A stretch of 9,063 nucleotides of DNA from Flavobacteriaceae bacterium (GCA_029238555.1 JAQWFV010000123.1:1-9063); one strand, 5' to 3'; positions 1 through 7,920 are shown, counted from the first letter of the stretch. Translations and numbers: made by a program. The notes: a model not told the origin generated them from the sequence alone.

Positions 1-603
1 AGTAAAAATAACTTATACTTTAATGATTTATTGCCAGAAAGATTTGGTAGAAAAAGAAAATATGCTTTAGGGAAAACCTCAGGAAAAGCAAATATTCTCA
101 AAAACCTTCAAGAGTTGGGACTTACCTTAAATCCCGATGAATTAAAGAAAGTGACTGAGCGTATTATTAATCTCGGAGACAAAAAAGAAAAAGTCACTAA
201 AGAAGACCTCCCCTACATTATTTCGGATGTTTTAGACGCAGGAAAGTACATTCACAGAGTGAAAATTGACGCCTATGTGCTCACGCATGCTAAGGGATTA
301 CAGCCTTCAGCTACCGTGTCATTAACTATAGGCGAAGTAAGTCATGAGCAACACGCTAATGGTGACGGTCAATTTGACGCATTTATGAATGCCCTGAAGC
401 GTATTTATAAAAATGAAAAAGAACAATTAGCCGTGCTAACCGATTACGCAGTTAGAATACCCCCTGGAAGTACTTCAGACGCACTTTGTGAAACAATTAT
501 TACATGGGAACACCACGGTAAAGAATTTATTACACGTGGCTTAGATTCAGACCAAACGGTGTCTGCTATTAAAGCCACTGAAAAAATGCTCAATATTTTA
601 TAA
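1..603 (+). CDS. leuA: 2-isopropylmalate synthase (LeuA family), C-terminal part, 5' truncated by window edge
   Basis: The reading frame is open from base 1, so the catalytic TIM barrel lies outside the window. The TTG at 31 is an internal Leu codon, not a start. The 200 visible residues begin in the linker helices after the barrel (motif KYALGKTSGKANI, about residues 20-32) and continue into the LeuA regulatory (dimer) domain from about residue 85. That domain is marked by the GDGQFDAFMNAL segment and the late GLDSDQTVSAIKAT segment. In the family, this domain binds the feedback inhibitor (leucine in LeuA). LeuA condenses acetyl-CoA with 2-ketoisovalerate, the first step of leucine synthesis. 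The stop is 2 bp before leuB, so the two are cotranscribed. A citramalate synthase (CimA) has the same architecture and cannot be excluded without the barrel residues, because LeuB also serves the citramalate route. Confidence 0.85.
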   Translation, partial: SKNNLYFNDLLPERFGRKRKYALGKTSGKANILKNLQELGLTLNPDELKKVTERIINLGDKKEKVTKEDLPYIISDVLDAGKYIHRVKIDAYVLTHAKGLQPSATVSLTIGEVSHEQHANGDGQFDAFMNALKRIYKNEKEQLAVLTDYAVRIPPGSTSDALCETIITWEHHGKEFITRGLDSDQTVSAIKATEKMLNIL

Positions 604-605
604 TT

Positions 606-1673
606 ATGAAATTATCTATTGCCTTATTGGCCGGAGACGGCATAGGTCCTGAAGTCATTGATCAAGCGGTAAAGGTCTCTGACGCTATTGCCAAGAAATT
701 TAATCATGAAATTAGCTGGAAACCAGCACTCACCGGTGCAGCAGCTATTGACGCTGTTGGTGATCCTTATCCAGACGCTACCCACGAAATTTGCCTTGCT
801 GCAGATGCGGTACTATTTGGCGCCATTGGGGATCCTAAATACGACAATGACCCATCTGCCACCGTAAGACCAGAACAAGGCTTATTAAAGATGCGTCAAA
901 AATTAGGTCTTTTTGCCAACGTGAGACCTACTTTTACCTTTCCATCTCTAATAGATAAGTCACCTTTGAAAAGAGCGCGAATTGAAGGCACTGATTTGGT
1001 GTTTTTAAGAGAACTCACAGGGGGCATCTATTTTGGTAAAAGAGGTAGAGAAGACAATGGTAATACGGCTTATGATACCTGTACCTATACTAGGGCAGAA
1101 GTGCAAAGATTAGCCAAAAAAGGCTTTGAATTAGCCATGACTAGAACTAAAAAATTGTGCTGTGTAGACAAGGCAAATGTATTAGAATCTTCTAGACTTT
1201 GGAGGGAGACAGTTCAAGCCATGGAAAAAGATTACCCTGAAGTAACGGTATCCTATGAGTTTGTAGACGCTGTAGCCATGAGATTGGTGCAATGGCCTAA
1301 TAGCTATGATGTGCTTATTACAGAAAACTTATTTGGAGACATTCTTACAGATGAAGCCTCTGTTATATCGGGATCTATGGGCTTAATGCCCTCTGCTTCA
1401 GTGGGAACAGAAACCTCCTTATTTGAACCCATTCACGGTTCTTACCCTCAGGCTGCAGGGAAAGACATTGCCAATCCATTGGCCACTGTACTCTCTGCTG
1501 CAATGATGTTTGAAGACGCCTTTGGGCTAAGCGAAGAAGCTACTTTAATCAGAAAAGTAGTGAACGATTCTTTAGACGCAGGTTTTGTTACAGAAGACTT
1601 GGCAGAGGGAGTGGCACCTCAGAAGACATCGGCCGTAGGCGATTGGTTGGCAGCAAAAATATTAGAAGCCTAA
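606..1673 (+). CDS. leuB: 3-isopropylmalate dehydrogenase
   Basis: The complete 355-residue protein has the usual length for LeuB. It oxidises and decarboxylates 3-isopropylmalate to 2-ketoisocaproate in the cytoplasm, with NAD+ and Mg2+/Mn2+. Family motifs are in order: GDGIGPEV (residues 10-17), substrate arginines R97, R107 and R135 (in LRELTGG), Y142, K189 (in VDKANVL), and the metal aspartates D221, D245 and D249 (in ENLFGDILTDEAS). The nucleotide loop follows (EPIHGSYPQAAGKDIANP, residues 274-291). In LeuB enzymes this loop normally carries an Asp after the Pro that contacts the NAD ribose; here the residue is Gln (Q282). The ATG at 606 is chosen because GDGIGPEV then sits at the usual distance from the N terminus. 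The 2-bp gap from leuA indicates a leucine operon, and a strong terminator follows 30 bp after the stop. Confidence 0.96.
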   Translation: MKLSIALLAGDGIGPEVIDQAVKVSDAIAKKFNHEISWKPALTGAAAIDAVGDPYPDATHEICLAADAVLFGAIGDPKYDNDPSATVRPEQGLLKMRQKLGLFANVRPTFTFPSLIDKSPLKRARIEGTDLVFLRELTGGIYFGKRGREDNGNTAYDTCTYTRAEVQRLAKKGFELAMTRTKKLCCVDKANVLESSRLWRETVQAMEKDYPEVTVSYEFVDAVAMRLVQWPNSYDVLITENLFGDILTDEASVISGSMGLMPSASVGTETSLFEPIHGSYPQAAGKDIANPLATVLSAAMMFEDAFGLSEEATLIRKVVNDSLDAGFVTEDLAEGVAPQKTSAVGDWLAAKILEA

Positions 1674-1703
1674 ACCATAGCGAATAACAGCCTTTGATAT
1701 TAT

Positions 1704-1737
1704 AAAAAAAGCCCCGCTCATTGAGCGGGGCTTTTTT
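1704..1737. terminator. Bidirectional intrinsic terminator between leuB and ilvC
   Basis: A GC-rich stem GCCCCGCT (1711-1718) pairs with AGCGGGGC (1724-1731) around a 5-nt loop. The stem is flanked by seven A (1704-1710) and six T (1732-1737), so both strands give a hairpin followed by a U tract. It lies 30 bp after the leuB stop and 19 bp after the ilvC stop (in ilvC's direction), and serves both convergent transcripts. Confidence 0.95.
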
Positions 1738-1756
1738 ATGAAATTTATTGACCAAT

Positions 1757-3232
1757 CTACACGATTGGTTTCATTGCAGTCATTGAAGCCCTTAATCTAG
1801 CCCCTACAACTTCTACAGGATGGTTTCTTAGCGCTGCATTTATAGCTACCAACTGTGTGTTAGACACCTTATTATCTGAACCTTTTCCGTAAGCTGTCCC
1901 AATCACATCTGTATCTATGCGCGTCATAAAGTCTGCCAATAAAGGCTTACAAGCATGATCAAATAAATAACAACCGTATTCCGCTGTGTCAGAGATCACC
2001 CTATTCATTTCAAATAATTTCTTTCTTGCAATAGTATTGGCGATTAATGGCGTTTCGTGAAGCGACTCGTAATAAGCAGACTCCTCAATAATACCAGAAG
2101 CAGTCATGGCCTCAAAAGCCAACTCTACTCCTGCTCTAACCATAGCCACCATTAAAACACCGTTATCGTAAAATTCCTGCTCTGAGATAGCTTCAGAAGA
2201 AATAGGTGTTTTTTCAAAAGCAGTTTCTCCTGTAGCGGCTCTCCACTCTAATAAGTTTTTGTCGTCGTTGGCCCAATCTTCCATCATTGTTTTAGAGAAA
2301 TGACCGGAAATAATGTCGTCCATATGCTTGTTGAACAAAGGCCTCATAATGTCTTTTAATTCCTCTGACAATTCAAAGGCTTTAATTTTTGCTGGATTAG
2401 ACAAACGGTCCATCATGTGGGTAATTCCCCCGTATTTCAATCCTTCCGTAATGGCTTCCCAACCGTATTGAATTAATTTGGCTGCGTAAGCTTTGTCCAA
2501 TCCTTTTTCTACCATTTTGTCAAAACACAAAATAGAGCCTGTCTGAAGTAGACCACATAAAATGGTTTGCTCCCCCATTAAATCGGACTTAACCTCAGCC
2601 ACGAAAGAAGATTCTAACACACCTGCCCTATCGCCACCAGTCGCTACTGCATAAGCCTTAGCTTGAGCCAAACCTACACCTTGAGGATCATTGTCTGGGT
2701 GCACTGCAATAAGCGTAGGAACCCCAAAGCCTCTTTTGTACTCTTCTCTCACCTCAGAACCCGGACATTTAGGTGCCACCATAATAACGGTCAAATCTTT
2801 ACGCACTTGCATTCCTTCTTCTACAATGTTAAATCCATGAGAATAAGACAGCGTGGCACCTTTTTTCATGAGCGGCATTACAGCTGTTACAACAGCGGTA
2901 TGCTGCTTGTCTGGCGTAAGGTTTATGACCACATCTGCATGGGGGATTAAGGCTTCATAAGTATCTACTGTGAAATTGTTTTCTGTAGCATTTAAAAAAG
3001 AAGTCCTTTTTTGAGCAATAGCTTCAGCCCTTAAAGTGTATGAAATATCCAAACCAGAATCTCTCATGTTTAAACCTTGGTTTAAACCTTGAGCGCCACA
3101 ACCTACAATGACAATTTTCTTTCCTTTTAAGGCTTCCACCCCATCTGAAAATTCAGAAGATTCCATAAACCTACATTTCCCTAATTGGGTCAGTTGTTCT
3201 CTCAGAGATAGAGTATTAAAATAATTTGCCAT
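1757..3232 (-). CDS. ilvC: Ketol-acid reductoisomerase, class II (long form)
   Basis: The 491-residue protein is the long class II form, the length of the E. coli enzyme and far longer than the roughly 330-residue class I form. It converts 2-acetolactate and 2-aceto-2-hydroxybutyrate to the dihydroxy acids, using NADPH and Mg2+. Visible features are the Rossmann motif GCGAQG (residues 44-49) and phosphate-binding R68, R76 and S78 at the positions used for NADPH in the E. coli enzyme. Also present are H132 (SHGFN), the metal ligands D217 and E221 (KSDLMGE), and E389 and E393 in the duplicated C-terminal knotted domain ([10 protein letters not shown]). The start [14 protein letters not shown] matches the family N terminus closely. 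It is the last gene of the ilvDBNC operon, 39 bp after ilvN. The close similarity to enterobacterial IlvC is usual for Flavobacteriia as I recall, so it is not evidence of recent transfer by itself. Confidence 0.97.
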   Translation of the reverse strand: MANYFNTLSLREQLTQLGKCRFMESSEFSDGVEALKGKKIVIVGCGAQGLNQGLNMRDSGLDISYTLRAEAIAQKRTSFLNATENNFTVDTYEALIPHADVVINLTPDKQHTAVVTAVMPLMKKGATLSYSHGFNIVEEGMQVRKDLTVIMVAPKCPGSEVREEYKRGFGVPTLIAVHPDNDPQGVGLAQAKAYAVATGGDRAGVLESSFVAEVKSDLMGEQTILCGLLQTGSILCFDKMVEKGLDKAYAAKLIQYGWEAITEGLKYGGITHMMDRLSNPAKIKAFELSEELKDIMRPLFNKHMDDIISGHFSKTMMEDWANDDKNLLEWRAATGETAFEKTPISSEAISEQEFYDNGVLMVAMVRAGVELAFEAMTASGIIEESAYYESLHETPLIANTIARKKLFEMNRVISDTAEYGCYLFDHACKPLLADFMTRIDTDVIGTAYGKGSDNKVSNTQLVAINAALRNHPVEVVGARLRASMTAMKPIV

Positions 3233-3271
3233 GATAAAAATTTCTGTGTTATAATTTATAAAATTGTTTTA

Positions 3272-3790
3272 TTAAAAGTCCTTTAACAAGGACGATATCT
3301 GCATTTCTGCTTTTGAGATAGCAATTCTTCCAGTACGAACAAATTGCATAATGCCAAATGGTTTTAGCTGATCGTAAAGCGTATCTACCTCCGATCTTCT
3401 GCCAGATTTTGAAATCACAAAAAAATCTCTAGAAACAGTGACAATTTGTGCATTGCTGTCTTTTATAATATTTTGTATCTCTCTTTCGTCAAACAGCAAA
3501 CTTGAGTTTACTTTAAATAATGCGGACTCTTGGTAAATAATCTCCTCGTCTGTATGAGAAAAAACCTTAATTACTTCAATCTGCTTTTCTATTTGCCCTA
3601 CAATATTATGCACCCATTTGGATGTAGTAAACACGACTATTGTGAATTTAGACACGTTGTCAATCTCTGATTTAGAGACATTTAAGCTTTCTATATTAAT
3701 GTGTCGCTTTAAGAATATTCCTGATATTCTATTTAATAATCCTACGTTATTCTCTGAGTAAACAGAGATGGTATACCATGCATTCTCCAT
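3272..3790 (-). CDS. ilvN: Acetolactate synthase small (regulatory) subunit
   Basis: The 172-residue protein has the two-domain layout of acetohydroxyacid synthase regulatory subunits. An N-terminal ACT domain (about residues 4-78) carries the N-x-x-G turn (N14 to G17) and the NIESL motif (32-36) that line the valine site in E. coli IlvH. A C-terminal domain (about 90-165) ends with the family's PFGI...RTGRIAI segment. Its role is to activate the large subunit IlvB and give end-product inhibition, normally by valine. The start ATG lies 6 bp after the ilvB stop, so coupling to ilvB translation is likely. No Shine-Dalgarno sequence is visible, as is usual in Bacteroidota. The symbol ilvH would be equally acceptable, since length and domains match both names. 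Confidence 0.95.
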   Translation of the reverse strand: MENAWYTISVYSENNVGLLNRISGIFLKRHINIESLNVSKSEIDNVSKFTIVVFTTSKWVHNIVGQIEKQIEVIKVFSHTDEEIIYQESALFKVNSSLLFDEREIQNIIKDSNAQIVTVSRDFFVISKSGRRSEVDTLYDQLKPFGIMQFVRTGRIAISKAEMQISSLLKDF

Positions 3791-3796
3791 CTTGCG

Positions 3797-5512
3797 CTAT
3801 TTTAGTCTAATATCTGAAACGGATGCTCCAGTGGGTATCATTGGAAATACGTTATGTTCATTTTCTACACATACCTCTAAAAAGTAAGGTCCCTCATGTG
3901 CCATCATTTTCTCTATGGCAGCAGCCAGTTGATCTCTTTCACTGACTCTTGCAGCCTCAATATCGTAACCTGCTGCTATTTTCACAAAGTCTGGGTTACT
4001 CATTACAGTAGAAGCATACCTACTTTCAAAAAACAATTCTTGCCATTGTCTCACCATACCGAGATGCTCATTATTGAGCACCATGATTTTTACAGCAGTC
4101 TTATTTTGGAAGATAGTTCCTAATTCTTGAATGGTCATTTGGTAGCCTCCGTCTCCAATAATAGCCACTACCTCTCTGTCTGGAGCACCCATTTTTGCGC
4201 CAATAGCAGCCGGAAGTGCAAAACCCATAGTGCCTAAACCTCCTGAAGTTACGTTGCTTTTAGTTTGAGAGAAACCAGCATACCTGCAAGCGATCATCTG
4301 ATGTTGTCCTACATCTGTTACTATAACAGCCTTATTTCCACTCTTTTCATTGAGTATTCTAATGGCCTCTCCCATGGTAAGACCAGGCTTGGTTGGGTAT
4401 ATATCATTTTTAATCACTTCATTGTATTCAATCTCATAGTACTTATGAAACTCTTCCAACCAAGCTTTGTGACTGTTTTCATTGATTAAAGGAAGTATAT
4501 CTCTTAGACTTACTTTCGCATCTCCTAGAACCGCTACAGTAGTCTTTACATTCTTATCTATCTCTGCTGGGTCAATCTCAAAATGAATCACTTTAGCCTG
4601 CTTGGCATAAGTTTCTAAGTTACCCGTCACCCTGTCGTCAAAACGCATGCCAATAGTGATTAATACGTCACACTCATTGGTGAGCATATTTGGTCCATAA
4701 TTTCCATGCATACCCACCATACCTACATTCAGGGGGTGACTGGTCTCTAAAGCAGATAAACCCAGTACGGTCCAAGCAGCAGGTATTCCAGATTTTTCTA
4801 CAAAATCCTTTAATTCCTTTTCAGCCTCTGACAATATAACTCCTTGTCCAAAAATGATGAATGGTTTTTTAGCTGCATTGATTAGTACTGCTGCTTTAGA
4901 CAGACTCTCTTTAGAGGCCACTGGGGTAGGAACATAACTCCTTACCTTAGTGCATTTCTCATAATGAAAATCTAAAGACTCAAATTGCGCATTTTTAGTA
5001 ATGTCTATGAGCACAGGACCTGGTCTTCCAGATCGGGCAATATAAAAGGCTTTAGCTAAAATCTCAGGTATTTCACTTGCCTCAGTAATTTGATAATTCC
5101 ACTTAGTTACCGGGGTAGAAATACCAATAATATCCGTTTCTTGAAAGGCGTCTGTACCCAATAAATGTCTCCCCACCTGGCCAGTAATACAAACCATTGG
5201 TGTAGAGTCTATTTGAGCGTCTGCCAAACCAGTAACTAAATTGGTGGCTCCTGGTCCCGAAGTAGCAATAGCTACACCTACCTTTCCACTCACTCTTGCA
5301 TATCCTTGAGCTGCATGTGTAGCCCCTTGTTCGTGCCTAGTAAGTATATGGGTAAGTTTATCTTGGAATTTGTACAACTCATCGTATACCGGCATAATAG
5401 CACCGCCAGGATATCCGTATATAAGATCTACACCCTCCGCCAAGAGACAATGAATAATGGCCTCTGCTCCAGAGATTGCCATTTTATTAGATGGATTTGT
5501 CGTTGTTGTCAT
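3797..5512 (-). CDS. ilvB: Acetolactate synthase, large catalytic subunit
   Basis: The 571-residue protein has the usual length for the biosynthetic FAD-containing enzyme. It is a thiamine diphosphate enzyme that joins two pyruvates to 2-acetolactate, or pyruvate and 2-ketobutyrate to 2-aceto-2-hydroxybutyrate. The N-terminal pyrimidine-binding domain contains YGYPGGAIMPVYD and the catalytic Glu (E61 in RHEQGA). The middle FAD-type domain spans about residues 200-330 (GMHGNYGPN, FDDRVTGNL). The C-terminal pyrophosphate domain has the GDG...NN thiamine motif (GDG 453-455, NN 480-481) followed by MVRQWQ (W490). The SDIRL tail matches this family rather than anabolic acetolactate synthases of butanediol pathways, and the adjacent ilvN supports that. 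At sites known from plant herbicide resistance, it has Gly (G114) where plants have Pro197 and Thr (T561) for Ser653. It lies 12 bp after ilvD in the operon. Confidence 0.97.
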   Translation of the reverse strand: MTTTTNPSNKMAISGAEAIIHCLLAEGVDLIYGYPGGAIMPVYDELYKFQDKLTHILTRHEQGATHAAQGYARVSGKVGVAIATSGPGATNLVTGLADAQIDSTPMVCITGQVGRHLLGTDAFQETDIIGISTPVTKWNYQITEASEIPEILAKAFYIARSGRPGPVLIDITKNAQFESLDFHYEKCTKVRSYVPTPVASKESLSKAAVLINAAKKPFIIFGQGVILSEAEKELKDFVEKSGIPAAWTVLGLSALETSHPLNVGMVGMHGNYGPNMLTNECDVLITIGMRFDDRVTGNLETYAKQAKVIHFEIDPAEIDKNVKTTVAVLGDAKVSLRDILPLINENSHKAWLEEFHKYYEIEYNEVIKNDIYPTKPGLTMGEAIRILNEKSGNKAVIVTDVGQHQMIACRYAGFSQTKSNVTSGGLGTMGFALPAAIGAKMGAPDREVVAIIGDGGYQMTIQELGTIFQNKTAVKIMVLNNEHLGMVRQWQELFFESRYASTVMSNPDFVKIAAGYDIEAARVSERDQLAAAIEKMMAHEGPYFLEVCVENEHNVFPMIPTGASVSDIRLK

Positions 5513-5524
5513 TGGTCTAATTAA

Positions 5525-7207
5525 TTAAAAAACGTCTGTTACACAGCCCTTAGAAGCAGATGAAACTATATTCGCAAATTTATATAAGCTACCGCTACTC
5601 ACTTTAAGCTTTGGGGCTACCCAAGCCGCTTTTCGCTTGTTGAGTTCCGCTATATCTATATCTAACGAAATGGTGTTTGAGCTGGCGTCTATGGTAATAA
5701 TGTCTCCATCTTGAACCAATCCAATAGTTCCGCCAACTTGAGCTTCCGGAGACACATGCCCTACTACAAATCCGTGGGTACCTCCAGAAAAACGACCATC
5801 TGTAATTAATGCGACGTCTTTACCTAAGCCTGCACCCATAATAGCTGCAGTTGGCTTTAACATTTCCGGCATTCCTGGTCCTCCCTTTGGGCCTTCGTAA
5901 CGAATGACCACTACATCTCCTTTTTTAACCTCTCCCGCTTTTATACCGTCATTGGCTAAAAATTCTCCATCGTACACCTTAGCAGGCCCTTGAAAATATA
6001 CCCCTTCTTTTCCAGTGATTTTTGCCACTGCACCTTCTTCCGCTAGGTTGCCGTAAAGAATTCTAATATGCCCCGTTTCTTTTATGGGTGCATTTAGGGG
6101 TCTTATGACATCTTGGTCTTTTAAAAGGTCCGGAATTGATTCGAGGTTTTCTGCAATTGTCTTTCCAGTAACAGTCATACAATCTCCGTGAAGCATACCG
6201 TTTTGAAGCATAAACTTCATAACTGCTGGAATCCCTCCCACACGGTGTAAATCTTCCATGAGGTATTTACCACTAGGCTTGAGATCTGCAAGAAATGGAG
6301 TTTCACTTGATATTCTCGTAAAGTCTTCTAGCGTAAAATCTATATTTGCTGTTTTTGCAATGGCCAAAAAGTGTAATACGGCATTGGTTGAACCTCCTAA
6401 TACAATGATTAGTTTCACCGCATTTTCTAGAGACTTTTTGGTGATGATGTCTAAAGGTTTTAAGTCATTTTCAATGAGCCATTTTAGGGCTTCGCCCGAT
6501 GCCACACAATCCAATGGTTTTTCACTACCCGTTGCAGGATTTGAAGAATTATAAGGCAAGGTCATCCCTAAAGCTTCAATAGCACTTGCCATTGTATTCG
6601 CAGTGTACATTCCGCCACAAGCACCTGCTCCAGGGCATGCATTTTCAATAACCTCCTGATACGCTTCTTCATCTATAGTTCCAGCAACTTTCTCTCCCCA
6701 TGCTTCAAAAGCAGACACCACATCTAATTTTTTTCCCCTTGCACAACCAGAAGCTATAGTTCCTCCATAAACCATGATAGAAGGCCTATTCAATCTAATC
6801 ATAGCCATTAAAGCCCCTGGCATATTTTTATCACAGCCAACTATGGTAACCAAACCATCATAGTTCATTGCTTGAACGACAGTTTCCATAGAATCTGCAA
6901 TAATATCTCTAGAGGGTAAAGAGTAGCGCATTCCAAAGGTCCCCATGGAAATCCCGTCACTTACCCCAATGGTATTAAAAATAAGTCCGGTAAGATTGGC
7001 TTTTTGAACCCCTAGTTTCACTTCTTTAGCCAAGTCATTTAAATGCATATTACAAGGGTTGCCCTCATATCCTGTGCTCCCAATTCCAATCATAGGTTTT
7101 TTAAGGTCTTCTTTAGAAAGGCCAATAGCGTGAAGCATTGCTTGAGAAGCAGGTTGGGTAGGATCCTGGGTAACGTTTTTACTGTATTTATTGAATTCTT
7201 TTGCCAT
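5525..7207 (-). CDS. ilvD: Dihydroxy-acid dehydratase, [2Fe-2S] type
   Basis: The 560-residue protein is the compact IlvD/Edd form. It dehydrates 2,3-dihydroxyisovalerate and 2,3-dihydroxy-3-methylvalerate to the keto acids that are transaminated to valine and isoleucine. Three cysteines expected to hold the cluster are present: C52 (NPCNMH), C125 (GCDKNMPG) and C197 ([14 protein letters not shown]). K127, the lysine carbamylated in the family, follows C125, and D84 is in the SDGISMG motif. Near the C terminus, RFSGGTHG carries the proposed catalytic Ser (about residue 474). The three-Cys pattern points to a [2Fe-2S] cluster; the E. coli enzyme has an oxygen-sensitive [4Fe-4S] cluster. The ATG at 7207 gives the family's N-terminal [14 protein letters not shown] segment. 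This is the first gene of the ilvDBNC operon, so the operon promoter should lie in 7208-7494. An Edd function is unlikely given these neighbours. Confidence 0.97.
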   Translation of the reverse strand: MAKEFNKYSKNVTQDPTQPASQAMLHAIGLSKEDLKKPMIGIGSTGYEGNPCNMHLNDLAKEVKLGVQKANLTGLIFNTIGVSDGISMGTFGMRYSLPSRDIIADSMETVVQAMNYDGLVTIVGCDKNMPGALMAMIRLNRPSIMVYGGTIASGCARGKKLDVVSAFEAWGEKVAGTIDEEAYQEVIENACPGAGACGGMYTANTMASAIEALGMTLPYNSSNPATGSEKPLDCVASGEALKWLIENDLKPLDIITKKSLENAVKLIIVLGGSTNAVLHFLAIAKTANIDFTLEDFTRISSETPFLADLKPSGKYLMEDLHRVGGIPAVMKFMLQNGMLHGDCMTVTGKTIAENLESIPDLLKDQDVIRPLNAPIKETGHIRILYGNLAEEGAVAKITGKEGVYFQGPAKVYDGEFLANDGIKAGEVKKGDVVVIRYEGPKGGPGMPEMLKPTAAIMGAGLGKDVALITDGRFSGGTHGFVVGHVSPEAQVGGTIGLVQDGDIITIDASSNTISLDIDIAELNKRKAAWVAPKLKVSSGSLYKFANIVSSASKGCVTDVF

Positions 7208-7247
7208 AATAGCTTCAAATTATAAGATTCCGTTTTACTACAACTAT

Positions 7248-7277
7248 CAAATTTAACTTATTCTCAGTCTTAGAGAA
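7248..7277 (-). promoter_or_regulatory. Candidate ilvDBNC promoter (Bacteroidota type)
   Basis: On the - strand, 7255-7248 reads TAAATTTG, a full match to the Bacteroidota -7 consensus TAnnTTTG. Nineteen bases upstream, 7277-7275 reads TTC, which matches two of three bases of the -33 TTG element. Transcription would begin near 7243, giving a leader of roughly 35 nt before the ilvD ATG. That leaves no room for an attenuator. The -33 match is weak and the region is AT-rich, so this is a candidate only. Confidence 0.45.
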
Positions 7278-7420
7278 GTATGCATATTAGATTGGTTTGT
7301 ATTCAAGCACTTAAAATCTATGCTAAATATATGACAAATAGGAGTTTAAGTGATTTTTTTTATCATATTCAATAAAACAAATTAACCATTATGATCTAGC
7401 TTAAAAAAAGTTCAAATGCA

Positions 7421-7439
7421 GTTAATCTATTATATTAAC
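7421..7439. repeat. Short inverted repeat, possible operator
   Basis: GTTAAT (7421-7426) and ATTAAC (7434-7439) are perfect inverted 6-bp arms separated by 7 bp. A third copy of the half-site, ATTAACC, occurs at 7381-7387 in the same orientation as the right arm, which also reads ATTAACC (7434-7440). The dyad lies 55 bp before the start of the 141-residue gene, a reasonable place for a regulator site. In DNA this AT-rich, such short arms can arise by chance. Confidence 0.25.
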
Positions 7440-7494
7440 CGATTATCGAGTAGAGAATGAACCCATAAATGATTGAAGTATATTAGAAAAAAAA

Positions 7495-7920
7495 ATGATG
7501 GTTTGTTATGAATGTGGTCTGAGTTTAGCTAGCTCAAAAGATATATCTGTAAAATATGGTGTTCCATTATGTGAAAATCACCTAGTTGTGATGGAAGAAA
7601 TTTTAAAAAAAAACCTTTTTAGTTTTCATGTCGCTTATTTGTATTACGCTTTAAAAAAACAAGGCCTTAAACCATTTATTGGTTGGTGGAATGGGAGAAG
7701 ATTTATCCCTATATCACTAGGAAGACAAAGAATTAATATCGAAATCCTAGATTGGAATAATCAAACGCATCAGGGAGCCCTCGCGCTTAAAGAGCATAAA
7801 ACATACGATCACAACCACCATTTTATTCACCTGCAAGTAGCTACTGCGAGTATTGAAAATCACCTGAATGAACTCGCCGGTCTAATCCATGATTTATATG
7901 AAAGCCTCAAGTACTATTAA
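7495..7920 (+). CDS. Zinc-finger protein with degraded endonuclease-like domain, function unknown
   Basis: This 141-residue protein has no sure function. Residues 4-29 form a likely zinc-binding C-x2-C...C-x2-H site (C4, C7, C26, H29). Residues 49-137 resemble, without gaps in my recollection, a DUF559/Vsr-like endonuclease-fold domain that follows the same finger in other bacteria. Matching landmarks are LYYALKKQG (49-57), NIEI (81-84), the ALAL helix (95-98) and the IENHLNELAGLI helix (120-131). The usual catalytic Asp before the strand is Pro (P72), the DG after NIE is replaced (L85, D86), and the Asp/Arg of the following helix are missing; only E83 remains. It is therefore probably not an active nuclease. 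The frame is intact, with ATG-ATG at 7495; an in-frame stop at 7474-7476 leaves no earlier ATG, GTG or TTG. It stands alone, divergent from ilvD and convergent with comM. A DNA-binding role is only a guess. Confidence 0.75.
   Translation: MMVCYECGLSLASSKDISVKYGVPLCENHLVVMEEILKKNLFSFHVAYLYYALKKQGLKPFIGWWNGRRFIPISLGRQRINIEILDWNNQTHQGALALKEHKTYDHNHHFIHLQVATASIENHLNELAGLIHDLYESLKYY

Larger units (their letters stand above)
7208..7494. other. Divergent intergenic region between ilvD and the 141-residue gene
   Basis: This is 287 bp of strongly AT-rich DNA between two divergent starts. It holds the candidate ilvD promoter near its left end and a small dyad near its right end. I found no T-box-like element, tRNA, riboswitch core or intrinsic terminator. 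I also found no clear TAnnTTTG box on the + strand for the right-hand gene. The A-rich run just before 7495 fits initiation without a Shine-Dalgarno sequence. Confidence 0.6.

Noticed and set aside
31..33. TTG as the start of a short LeuA regulatory-domain protein
   Set aside because: The frame is open to base 1 and residues before it continue the same protein, so the gene is truncated by the window rather than starting here.
2663..2950. + strand open frame inside ilvC
   Set aside because: It lies antisense within strongly conserved ilvC sequence, and its translation is rich in Cys, His and Arg with no family resemblance, so it is a shadow frame.
1757..3232. Recent transfer of ilvC from an enterobacterium because of its close similarity
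   Set aside because: Base composition matches the neighbours, it sits in an intact operon, and this class II form is the one I recall as normal in Flavobacteriia.
3233..3271. Separate promoter for ilvC in the 39-bp ilvN-ilvC gap
   Set aside because: The gap is AT-rich but holds no TAnnTTTG box on the - strand, so operon read-through is sufficient.
6258..6554. + strand open frame of 98 codons inside ilvD
   Set aside because: It is antisense to conserved ilvD coding sequence with no recognisable domain, so a by-product of codon usage is the better explanation.
7253..7285. Ten-codon - strand open frame (MHTSLRLRIS) upstream of ilvD, possible leader peptide
   Set aside because: It has only two Leu and one Ile, no following attenuator hairpin, and its stop overlaps the likely -7 box, so it would lie upstream of the transcription start.
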